64,000 nt of DNA from Flavobacterium sp. LC2016-13 (GTDB lineage: Bacteria > Bacteroidota > Bacteroidia > Flavobacteriales > Flavobacteriaceae). The first letter of the stretch is position 1. Every line of letters starts with the position of its first letter. This document shows, piece by piece, positions 28,001 through 35,156 of the stretch. The stretch covers positions 1 to 64,000 of the forward strand of contig NZ_WMDQ01000004.1 in the NCBI RefSeq assembly GCF_009707955.1, read 5' to 3'. A program made the position numbers and the translations under genes. The notes under the pieces were generated by a model. It was not told where the DNA came from and did no database searches. It saw only the letters and a program-made list of their open reading frames with translations.

Positions 28001-31000
28001 GGGCAAATTGTATCTATTCCTAATAATAAATTAATGAGATATGAATTTATATATGGATCAGTAGTTGGAGATGAATCTTCAAAATCATATTATAATAAAA
28101 CAAAAACAGGTGCTCTGTATAGATTTGAAAAACTCGAAGAAGATGGAAAAACTATACATGAATATGTGTATCAAAAACCTACAGGATATGTAGATCAACA
28201 AGATCAAAAAGTTTATAAGGATTTAACTGACTATAATAAAGTTGATGGTTTTATTTATCCTTTATTGAATGAAAATTCAAATTATGCAATATTCAAATTA
28301 TCATTGCCAATAGGTGAACATCAAAATTTAAGTCAATATAATACTAGTGCAAAAGATATAGCACTTGATGAATTTATCAATAAAATTGCTCCATATTCAA
28401 CTAAAATTTTAAATAATCTAACAAAAGAAATTAAAGTACCTGCAACTTCATGTCTTTGGTGTTATAGCCAAAACACAAAAAATATGCTTAAGAATCATTT
28501 TGGAAAATCTGAGCAATTATGGATAAATAAAATTGCTGAAATGCGAGTTGTATATCCTGACTTTTTCGACAAATTTGCTGATACATATTCAGAGCAATCT
28601 GGGGCAGGTGCTACTGCATATGCTGGTTCTATAAAAGATACTTATAAATGGGATGAAAACTTTAGAGTTAATTTAGATGATCATACAGGATGGAGAGGCA
28701 AATCAGACACGTATAAATTTATTTATGAATTATATAATAATGCTGATAAACAAAAATATTACGAAAAGTATTTTCAATATTTTGACACATCATTAAATGA
28801 TCAGGTAAAAGCAAATAATGAATGTCTTAAAGCTTTATTTGACCCAAATGTTGCACTTAAATCTATCAGTGAAGAACAAGTAACCTGTTTAAAACTTGCA
28901 ACAGAGCTCGAATTTCAAAATTTAAATTCTGAAAGAGCTATAGCATTAGTTAAAATACTAATGCAAAGAAACTTATGGGATGAAGAAGAAGAAAAAATTA
29001 TAGTTAAAATAATTGGTTATACGAAATTTGATTCAAACACATTAATAGATTTATTAGAAAATGATAAAGTAGTTTTTAGTTGGCCAAATACTAGAGGTGG
29101 TTCAGGTCCTGCAACAATTAAAAGAGAATTTCCCCTTTGGTACATTATGTATCTTAAGATAAATGATAGTAATTTAGTAATCTCTGGCGATAACAGAAAA
29201 TTATTGATGAGTGTGTTTTATCAGCATTTTTTACGATCCGATAAATACAAGAATGGTATAAAGGAAATTGTAAATAAATATAAACTAAAATCTATAAATG
29301 AACTTAAAGAATATTTCAAAAAACCTGAAAGTACTCTTACTTATGATTATCAAAATATTTTTGTAAGAGGTTCTGCAGATTTTGCTTCATATCTATCGAG
29401 TTCTACGGTTATTGGTCTTTTTTACGACTATGATAAAACAAAACATCAGTTTTTATCAATTGATGCTGAATATGACGAAAAAACAAAAAAAATTCATGTA
29501 GAACAGGTTTTAAAAGAAGGTTTATTTAAGAATGAATCATTGGCTGCGAAAGCAAAACTATATTCTCCGTTTGATTTTATATTATATAAGAATTTGTCAA
29601 AAGATAATCTGCTTTCAGATTATCCAGAAAATAAAGATAAGGATGGAAAACCTATTGCAATTCCTGTTCCGGCAATTTTATCTCTATACTCAAGTGATGT
29701 TGGAGACAGTCAAACACAAGCTGACATTATTCAAACTTCATTTGATGCTTTAACATTGGCAATACCAGGTGGACAATTAACAAAACTTGGAAGAGTTTTA
29801 TTTTATGCTGACAAAATAAGTTCTGTTGCAAGTATGGCAGGAACCGCGTTTAGAGAACAAAACCCTGAACTTGCAAATTTCTTCAATAAAGCAAGTTTAG
29901 TAACTGGTATCGTTTCTGTTGGTGATTTATTATTGCCAAATAATATGTTGAAAATTTCTAATGAAATAGGAGCTATTAATGATGCTAAAAATATTGGTGA
30001 GGTTGTTGAGGACACACAATTGAATTATACAGCACTTGATATAAAGAATCAATCTATTGAATTTGCGACAGAAGTTAAAGTTATAAACACTAACAATAAT
30101 ATAAAATTATTAACAAAACCTACTAAGGAACTATCTGCTATACAATTAGAGAAAAATTTAAATGCTTTAAAAGATGCAAAAGCAATTACATCTGCAGAAA
30201 TAGAATTAGTAAGCAGCGCAATCTTAATACTGAGGTCAGAAAAAGGAGTTAGTGAAACAGGGGATTTGTTAACTTTACTTAAAAAATCTGAATTAAGTAC
30301 TCTAAACAAAGAAATAAATGCATTAGACGAAACCGCTAAAGCTAAATTTTTTGAAGATTTTGTCAGTGCTGATTTAGCAGCATTAAAAAAAATACAAGAT
30401 GAAAAATTATTAGTTTATTGGGAAAAATGGGCCTCAAAAGGTATTAAGAGTGTAGATGAATTAGCTACAATTTCAAAAGTTGAAAAACTTAAGAGAGGAA
30501 CTTTTGAAGCTTTTGAAGCTACTGTTGGTAATGCAGATATGTCGCAAAAAGTAAAAGCATATGAATTATGGGGTAACAAAGATTGGGATGGATTATATAA
30601 TTATTTCCATGCAGACCCAAAAAACTTAATAAATGGTGGTTGGCCTCCTTTTAACGGATTCATAAAAGTTGATAGTGAAGTTCCCCCAGGTGTTGGAGAC
30701 TTGTTTGATCGTTTTCAAAATCCAAAAGTTGATAAAGCTGATGGGAAAATTACTGAAGTTACAGAATTAGGAGGTGGTTTTGCAAGTCCAGTAAAACTAG
30801 ACGAGTATAATAAAATTGATATTCCATATACCTATGATTCAAGAGCCTTATTAGAAGATATACAAGAAGGAATGGTTTATATAAAATTTAGAATGAAAAA
30901 TGTTGATGGATTGAAGTTTAGCTATGGAGATGCAATACCATGGAAAAATAAAAATGGTGTTTTACAACAAGGACTAGCAAAACAAATACAATCTAATCAT

Positions 31001-31147
31001 AAATTTCATGATGCAACATACTTTATAAAAGGAGCTACTTATGATATAGTACAACGTTCAGTTTTTAGAGGCGGTAAGTGGGTAGATGAAATTGAAGACC
31101 TAACTTTCAAAGTAGATAAATTAATGACCAAAATTGATTGCAAATGA
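25091..31147 (+). CDS. 2018-aa TANFOR/Fn3-like polymorphic toxin with zincin motif and C-terminal TNT-like domain
   Basis: A signal peptide lies in the first 31 residues (…LHLLFFLVCSLIGLSGYAQ). Residues about 32-295 resemble the TANFOR domain of Bacteroidota surface proteins, then a fibronectin III domain follows (about 300-380). Around 877-888 is HELGHGVFGLQH (H877, E878, H881, H888) with a Met-turn LLMDYG (M903), a zincin metalloprotease signature. A long helical stretch with a Gly/Ala-rich hydrophobic segment (about 1560-1620) precedes the C-terminal domain. That domain has WPPFNGF (W1851), DRF (R1874), GGFASP (1895-1900) and a Gln-rich VLQQG (Q1959/Q1960), matching the order of motifs in TNT NAD+ glycohydrolases. 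There is no sorting domain, because the toxin occupies the C-terminus. The next gene overlaps by 4 bases, as toxin-immunity pairs do. TNT and TANFOR assignments are by eye. Confidence 0.8.
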   Translation: MDKPQLPKMLKKLHLLFFLVCSLIGLSGYAQSFPVTISTQITQPSPIYLSNYADATTINSPIKIQLVLNDLTISNRQVRLKFYFQGNSISFSSNDFVVGARPLYLEGGFPLQLNNVDLAPYFEFQNILGLNPNQYAQPLPEGIYNFSVEVYDFATNKKLSKKTSVTTIIFQNEPPFLNLPLNNASIMQSNIQNIIFSWTPRSINVSNVEYEFSLVEIWDNYTPVQNAFAYSPPLYTTTTRNTTFQYGISQPQLIPGKKYAWRIKAKAILGAEEIGVFKNNGYSEIFSFNYEVSCTAPLSITTTGVSEDQAKVSWSGNIDNFDYQVNYREKNAGSEWYKVVTPRESITISNLKPNATYEYTVGASCDVGKYTHSTVHEFTTLEKDEIAFAGCGIKPDPKDLANKTPLPQLFPNDVVTAGDFPIVVLKATGSNGSFTGEGYVTLPFLEKFRKLIDAADALGGDKINLGQFSRIRITFNNIGVNTDFKLISGEIVASYDPNWGGMADLDGVVNDAFGDAGNVVNHQYDLSIKSVVKNPDGTITVTSTTGVTSVLDKTVNDIVITDKDGKQYAVPANAPAGDIKQTGQLAPGGIPTSKNTNGMGSGGDVAEISSPDVNVIFSKGDGKYSFDTAPTAENGSLTKTYQTIPKKGGGTYKVNYKAISDNPNTDVVVATVDFKNGKTKKDLVFKTQNGTAIDSTQIVWKDNVATLTLKKTLDFAKETILATVRPATPKDSKEAAGKYDIAGTMDLWHLTNKKVNVTLVRVNNATIPNDAQSQLNAIYEPAGVTFNVNTVDVTLDNTWGESIETSESGLLATYTAEQQQITANLKLKLGADYKKDTYYVIYTDAPSSKSNILGFMPLKRQYGFIFNKANIVRTLAHELGHGVFGLQHPFTEYNTSTTTDLLMDYGTGVLLSHNDWQVLHAPGLQLYPFIQGDEDGENIRTYDKIPYSFVNLDKDPKDETKGTVSFVTPDGQIVSIPNNKLMRYEFIYGSVVGDESSKSYYNKTKTGALYRFEKLEEDGKTIHEYVYQKPTGYVDQQDQKVYKDLTDYNKVDGFIYPLLNENSNYAIFKLSLPIGEHQNLSQYNTSAKDIALDEFINKIAPYSTKILNNLTKEIKVPATSCLWCYSQNTKNMLKNHFGKSEQLWINKIAEMRVVYPDFFDKFADTYSEQSGAGATAYAGSIKDTYKWDENFRVNLDDHTGWRGKSDTYKFIYELYNNADKQKYYEKYFQYFDTSLNDQVKANNECLKALFDPNVALKSISEEQVTCLKLATELEFQNLNSERAIALVKILMQRNLWDEEEEKIIVKIIGYTKFDSNTLIDLLENDKVVFSWPNTRGGSGPATIKREFPLWYIMYLKINDSNLVISGDNRKLLMSVFYQHFLRSDKYKNGIKEIVNKYKLKSINELKEYFKKPESTLTYDYQNIFVRGSADFASYLSSSTVIGLFYDYDKTKHQFLSIDAEYDEKTKKIHVEQVLKEGLFKNESLAAKAKLYSPFDFILYKNLSKDNLLSDYPENKDKDGKPIAIPVPAILSLYSSDVGDSQTQADIIQTSFDALTLAIPGGQLTKLGRVLFYADKISSVASMAGTAFREQNPELANFFNKASLVTGIVSVGDLLLPNNMLKISNEIGAINDAKNIGEVVEDTQLNYTALDIKNQSIEFATEVKVINTNNNIKLLTKPTKELSAIQLEKNLNALKDAKAITSAEIELVSSAILILRSEKGVSETGDLLTLLKKSELSTLNKEINALDETAKAKFFEDFVSADLAALKKIQDEKLLVYWEKWASKGIKSVDELATISKVEKLKRGTFEAFEATVGNADMSQKVKAYELWGNKDWDGLYNYFHADPKNLINGGWPPFNGFIKVDSEVPPGVGDLFDRFQNPKVDKADGKITEVTELGGGFASPVKLDEYNKIDIPYTYDSRALLEDIQEGMVYIKFRMKNVDGLKFSYGDAIPWKNKNGVLQQGLAKQIQSNHKFHDATYFIKGATYDIVQRSVFRGGKWVDEIEDLTFKVDKLMTKIDCK

Positions 31148-31668
31148 TATTAATAGAAAAATTTTACTGTGTTCAAACTGAAATTTTTGGCAATGGGTCT
31201 GAAAAAATGAAAGAAGGTATAGTTTCTATAAAAACAGAATTGATTAGACCTTCAATTAAATTTCTAAATTCCGATGGAAGTATTATATTTTCTGAAAAAA
31301 GAAAAACTCATCGAAAAAAATTGCTAGTAAACCCATTTGTTGATTCAAATGAATATTTTAGTATTCACGAACTATTATTTTTATCCAAAACATATGGATT
31401 TGAAATTGAAGAACATGCAATTCATAAAGGATACTTTTTAAGTGTATTAAAAATCAACTCACTATATAATACTCCTGGAGAAATTATCTTAGTTGAAGAA
31501 GAGGGGAAAGAATACATATTAATTGAGTTCAATAGATGGAATTCAGAAAATCAACCTCGCGGAGCTGGAGAAGATCAATTAGGGGAAGATATTACATATA
31601 TAATTGGAATATGGCAGGACCCATTACTAACAGATGCGATAATCGCAAAAATTAAAAATAAAGGATAA
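31144..31668 (+). CDS. Probable immunity protein for the TNT-like toxin
   Basis: I choose the ATG at 31144 (MILIEKFYCVQTEIFG, 174 aa), which overlaps the toxin stop as ATGA, over the TTG two codons upstream. The protein is soluble, has no signal peptide, and mixes beta and charged stretches. Its family is not recognised. Immunity proteins are typically small cytosolic genes directly behind the toxin they neutralise, and the overlap ensures joint translation. It should bind the C-terminal domain at about 1850-2018 of the preceding protein. The role is inferred from position only. Confidence 0.65.
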   Translation: MILIEKFYCVQTEIFGNGSEKMKEGIVSIKTELIRPSIKFLNSDGSIIFSEKRKTHRKKLLVNPFVDSNEYFSIHELLFLSKTYGFEIEEHAIHKGYFLSVLKINSLYNTPGEIILVEEEGKEYILIEFNRWNSENQPRGAGEDQLGEDITYIIGIWQDPLLTDAIIAKIKNKG

Positions 31669-32660
31669 TGAAAAATACATTCAAATTATATTTAACATTA
31701 TGGGTTGCGTTATTCACATTCTTAAATGTAAATGCGCAATGTGAAACTATTAGAGGATTCTTTAAAGATGATATGTATACATCTAAAGAACTTGTAACTT
31801 TCGCAGAAAAAGATCCGCAAAAAGCATTTGATTCTTGGAAAGTATTATATAACGAAAAAGCAGGTCTTGCAAAAAATATAGAAGAGCTTAATTTAGTTTC
31901 AAAGAATTTAGATGAAATTGGTAAAGTTGGTGGGTATTTGAAGTGGAAATCTCTCAAAGAGGTTGAGAAGAGTCTTACAGGAGCCTTAAAATCTACTTAC
32001 GATGACATTCTTCGATCTGGCGGAAGTGTTGTTGAAAATAATGGAACTCTAAAATTACTAAGCAAAAATGGAGATGAGGTCGCTCAAATCAGTAATGGTA
32101 AGATTTTACCAACGAAATATTTTGATGATATTTTACATAGTGGGGCAACACCAATAGGACAACCTGCAAACGGTTATCAAGTATTTAAGAAGGGCGATGA
32201 TTTAGTTGTGAAGCGTATGCCTGATAAATCGGCATACACAGCAAATGAATTGACAGAACTTCAGCAACATCCAAAAGGTCATACTTTAGAGAGACATGGG
32301 TATGATGTAACAGATGAAGCATTAATTAAGCGAGCTAATGAAGGAATCGCTCCAGATGGTTCTTATATTGGAAACAATCCTATAAATCCACCAAAGCCGC
32401 CGTATAGTTCAAAATTTGAAACACCTCAGCAATTGCAAAAGGCATTAAATAATACGAGGCCAGGAACGCCTGCATTTAATTCTACACCTATTGTTAATGG
32501 ACGTAAAACAGTCATACACGAATTAACAGATGGAACTACATACGGTAAAGGTGTCCCTAAAGATGGAACTACATTCCAACAAGCCAAAAAAGTAAGGGCA
32601 GGATATGAAGAAGTTAGTCCAAATAATTGGCAATTAGTAACTATGTTTCCAGATTTTTAA
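31668..32660 (+). CDS. Secreted polymorphic-toxin protein with RHG-type C-terminal nuclease-like domain
   Basis: A 330-aa protein that overlaps the previous stop by one base (TAATG). It has a signal peptide (MKNTFKLYLTLWVALFTF, cleaved near NAQ), then a pre-toxin linker (KAFDSWKVLYNEKAGLAKNI) of the kind seen before toxin domains. The C-terminal domain (about 205-330) carries GHTLERHGYDVTDEALIKRA, then GIAPDGS, SSKFET and a final WQLVTMFP. That arrangement occurs in C-terminal modules of contact-dependent and Rhs-type toxins, probably with a BECR-like RNase fold with His as a catalytic residue. It lacks the N-terminal surface domains of the larger toxin. It could be an independent exported toxin or a displaced toxin tip that gained a signal peptide. 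Confidence 0.65.
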   Translation: MKNTFKLYLTLWVALFTFLNVNAQCETIRGFFKDDMYTSKELVTFAEKDPQKAFDSWKVLYNEKAGLAKNIEELNLVSKNLDEIGKVGGYLKWKSLKEVEKSLTGALKSTYDDILRSGGSVVENNGTLKLLSKNGDEVAQISNGKILPTKYFDDILHSGATPIGQPANGYQVFKKGDDLVVKRMPDKSAYTANELTELQQHPKGHTLERHGYDVTDEALIKRANEGIAPDGSYIGNNPINPPKPPYSSKFETPQQLQKALNNTRPGTPAFNSTPIVNGRKTVIHELTDGTTYGKGVPKDGTTFQQAKKVRAGYEEVSPNNWQLVTMFPDF

Positions 32661-32661
32661 G

Positions 32662-33213
32662 ATGAAAAGAAATAACGAAAATTTAATCTTGGCTCTAGCA
32701 AAGTTTGCAGAAGATTGGTGGCTACCTTACAATGATAGCATAAGTATGCTTAGCAATGCTATTGAAAATGGTATGATTAGTAAAAGAGACTTAGTCAAAA
32801 ATTTAATTGAGGCAATTAATGACGTTAATTTTGACTGGATCGATCTTGCTAAAGAAAGTCAATTACTAATTATACCAGAAGCATATACAAATAAGGAAAT
32901 AAAAAATTATGCAAAATTCCTACTCTATGATTATTTAATACCAGAAAAAATTATAACAAAAGAGGAATTAGACAACTTAAATATAGCTGTTGAAAATTTA
33001 CTCCAGAAACATACATCAAATGATGGTTGGATATTAGCTTATGATTTATTTGATGAGCTAAAAAAACAAGATCAATTTGTAGACTTAGAATATTATAACC
33101 TTTGGAAATTGCCTTTTATCAACAGACAAATATTACAAAGATCCATTCAGGATAAAGACCGAGAGATAGGGTATTTAAAATATAATACCAAGCTCTCCGA
33201 ACCGTTCCCTTGA
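32662..33213 (+). CDS. Probable immunity protein for the second toxin
   Basis: A 183-aa cytosolic, largely helical protein (MKRNNENLILALAKFAEDWW; many Leu, Glu, Trp, Tyr), with one base between the toxin stop and its ATG. No family recognised. Its place directly after a toxin-like gene and directly before a strong terminator makes an immunity role likely. It closes the 26-kb co-oriented block. Alternative: an unrelated small cytosolic protein trapped in the array. Confidence 0.6.
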   Translation: MKRNNENLILALAKFAEDWWLPYNDSISMLSNAIENGMISKRDLVKNLIEAINDVNFDWIDLAKESQLLIIPEAYTNKEIKNYAKFLLYDYLIPEKIITKEELDNLNIAVENLLQKHTSNDGWILAYDLFDELKKQDQFVDLEYYNLWKLPFINRQILQRSIQDKDREIGYLKYNTKLSEPFP

Positions 33214-33253
33214 AAAACTACGCAAACGTCTCTGCCTTTGCGCAGTTTTTTTT
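33214..33253 (+). terminator. Strong intrinsic terminator closing the toxin locus
   Basis: Stem aaaact-a-cgcaaa (33214-33226) pairs with tttgcg-c-agtttt (33237-33249), with one internal A-C mismatch and a 10-base loop, and is followed by T-run. It starts directly after the last stop codon. Confidence 0.85.
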
Positions 33254-33627
33254 GTTGTTAGATATTGTAATTTCATAAAAATATCTCCATTTTTTAATGT
33301 TAGTTTTTAAATGTTAAAACACACGAAAATCGTTTATCTTTAAAATAAAAACTGCTTTTGCATGAAGGAAAGATAATCGAGGTTAGACGACAGACACAAC
33401 TAATGAATTATGATGAATATCATTATTTAGTACTAATTGAAGGCAAATTTATTTTGTCGCAAAATTGAAACAAGATAGAAGGTTTTTTATTTTATATCAA
33501 AAACAACATTAACATTTGTCAAATCTTTCTGAACATCAATTAAACAGCTTTTCTATTTATAATCGTTTTACAAAGACATATAGAATATAACAATCCTAAT
33601 TCTAGTATATTTGCGATAAAAATAATT
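33254..33627. other. Gene-free interval between toxin locus and small lipoprotein gene
   Basis: About 370 AT-rich bases. A 21-codon frame at 33403-33468 (MNYDEYHYLVLIEG...) has no support beyond a vague upstream TATCTTTA and is not called. The right end holds the promoter of the lipoprotein gene. Nothing else recognisable. Confidence 0.5.
33606..33613 (+). promoter_or_regulatory. Promoter -7 element of small lipoprotein gene
   Basis: TATATTTG, a full TAnnTTTG match, 14 bases before the start codon. This implies a very short leader. Confidence 0.6.
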
Positions 33628-33819
33628 ATGCAAACATCAAAATATACAAAATTTGCCGTAATCATTATGGTAATTTTATTTGTGGTTCTTAGTGTTATAA
33701 GCTGTACTACACATGTACATAGCAGCGAATCAAAAAAAGTACCGCCGGGACAAGCGAAAAAAATGTCGGGAAGTAAAAGTGCTAAAGCTTATGCACCTGG
33801 ACAACAAAAAAAGCGTTAA
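33628..33819 (+). CDS. Small lipoprotein with PPGQAKK / APGQQKK motif
   Basis: A 63-aa protein with a hydrophobic N-terminus and a lipobox-like LSVISC (Cys at 26), followed by a His/Ser stretch and the motif VPPGQAKKMSGSKSAKAYAPGQQKKR. Very similar tiny proteins are widespread in Flavobacteriaceae and often carry the database name quinol oxidase subunit 4, for which I see no sequence support. Basic and likely anchored in a membrane by its lipidated Cys. Function unknown. It has its own promoter and terminator. Confidence 0.75.
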   Translation: MQTSKYTKFAVIIMVILFVVLSVISCTTHVHSSESKKVPPGQAKKMSGSKSAKAYAPGQQKKR

Positions 33820-33821
33820 TC

Positions 33822-33853
33822 AAAAAGCCTTCTAAAATTCAGAAGGCTTTTTG
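33822..33853. terminator. Bidirectional intrinsic terminator
   Basis: Stem aaaaagccttct (33822-33833) with agaaggcttttt (33841-33852), flanked by A-run and T-run. It serves the lipoprotein gene on + and could also serve the LamG-like gene on - (stop at 33903). Confidence 0.8.
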
Positions 33854-33902
33854 ATTTTAAACAGTAATTACACTAAAAACAAAAACTCATTGAAGTTAAT
33901 TA

Positions 33903-34790
33903 TCAATCCTGACCATTTGTTATTTTCAATAAATAAGTCCCTTCCGGCAAGTCACCAATATTAGAAGCATTACTTCCAATTATTTTTTTTCCTTGTGAGA
34001 AAACCTCAACTTTTTTAGAAACCGTATTACTATTTGTTGGAGTTGTAGGAGCTGCTGCTGTTTTTACTGCAGCTTTAGTTTCTGCTGCGCCCTTTTTTAC
34101 AGCTGGTGCTTTCTCTACTACTGGAGCAGGAATAGGTTTAGAACTGTTATAAGACTCCATAACCTGTTCATCAGTCATAGCGACATTATATATTTTTAAG
34201 TCGTCTATATCAGCATTAACACCAATTGTTGTATTTAGTTCTCCAAGTCTAAAAATATATCCTTTCGTTGAGCGGGCAATTCCATCTACCGATTTTAATA
34301 ATTCGCCGTTGCGATATACTTTAGAAGCATTTCCATCATAAGTAATACTATATTGATACCAAACTTCTTTTGCAAGCGGAATTGAAACCAGAACATCATT
34401 GCCTGCTCCCCAGCCTGCCAAACTTACTTCAGAATTACCTCCAGTTGCGCTTTGTTGTAACAAACCAAAATATTGGCCATTTGCTGCACCACCATAACCT
34501 AAAATGTAATTGGGTGAAACGATAGTATTAAATTTTACCCATATCGATACAGATCTCGGTTTTTTATCTTGCGGAAGTTCTCCCACAACAGCTTGCAAAG
34601 CTTTATTAGTAAGTCGCTGTGCTCCGTTTGCAACTCCCATTCTGTCGGGTACAAAATTGGCGGTTCCAACAAACGAAATTGTTTTATCCTTACTGTTTAA
34701 ATTTCCATCGAAATTAAATTCCTGAATTGGATTTTGGGCATTGGCATTTAAAAAACTTACAAACATTATTGTGAGTAGTATTCTTTTCAT
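33903..34790 (-). CDS. Secreted LamG-like (concanavalin-fold) protein with T9SS-type tail
   Basis: A 295-aa protein with a signal peptide (MKRILLTIMFVSFLNANAQ). Residues about 22-215 form a LamG/laminin-G-like jelly roll (FNFDGNLNSKDKTI, RSVSIWVKFN, VWYQYSITYDGNASKVYRNG, DIDDLKIYNVAMTDEQV). An Ala/Pro/Lys-rich linker (about 218-255) leads to a short end (KKVEVFSQGKKIIGSN, LPEGTYLLKI) like the last strands of a type A sorting domain. It is probably exported by T9SS or held at the surface, with a carbohydrate- or protein-binding role. A distant TATATTTG on the minus strand (34983-34990) could be its promoter. Confidence 0.8.
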   Translation of the reverse strand: MKRILLTIMFVSFLNANAQNPIQEFNFDGNLNSKDKTISFVGTANFVPDRMGVANGAQRLTNKALQAVVGELPQDKKPRSVSIWVKFNTIVSPNYILGYGGAANGQYFGLLQQSATGGNSEVSLAGWGAGNDVLVSIPLAKEVWYQYSITYDGNASKVYRNGELLKSVDGIARSTKGYIFRLGELNTTIGVNADIDDLKIYNVAMTDEQVMESYNSSKPIPAPVVEKAPAVKKGAAETKAAVKTAAAPTTPTNSNTVSKKVEVFSQGKKIIGSNASNIGDLPEGTYLLKITNGQD

Positions 34791-35102
34791 ATAGTAGGTT
34801 TTTGGGCTTTAAGACATGTGTCATTTTAATACATCTAATCTATACTATTATAAAGTCTATCAAAAATTTTACCGATGACTGACCTAAATAATCGTTGAAA
34901 AAATAAAAAAAGAAGACTTTACCTACTTTTAAATCGATTAAAATGTCAGCTATATTCTTAAAATAATGAATTAACTTTAAACAAATATAAAAATAATCCA
35001 TTACAAATATATTATTACTACAATTTTAAGAAAATTAATTTAAACCAATTACATCTTCAAATTTAAAAACGTAGTAGATTCAAGATTTGACATACAATTC
35101 AT
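34791..35102. other. AT-rich gene-free interval
   Basis: No gene is visible. A minus-strand TATATTTG (34983-34990) might drive the LamG-like gene with a leader near 190 bases. No other structure was found. Confidence 0.45.
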
Positions 35103-35136
35103 AAAAAAAGCTCCGAATAAAATATTCGGAGCTTTT
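35103..35136 (-). terminator. Intrinsic terminator of the cysteine-synthase-like gene
   Basis: A perfect 14-bp stem (35106-35119 with 35123-35136, 3-base loop), followed on the minus strand by T-run (A-run from 35103). It lies 21 bases past the stop. Confidence 0.85.
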
Positions 35137-35156
35137 ATATTTTAGAAGTAATTAAA

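Noticed and set aside
7163..33213. The locus as a type VI, CDI two-partner or Rhs/Tc system
   Set aside because: No tube, sheath, VgrG, TpsB-type Omp85, filamentous haemagglutinin domain or YD repeats were seen.
33403..33468. 21-codon frame MNYDEYHYLVLIEG
   Set aside because: Too short, and with only a poor promoter match in front.
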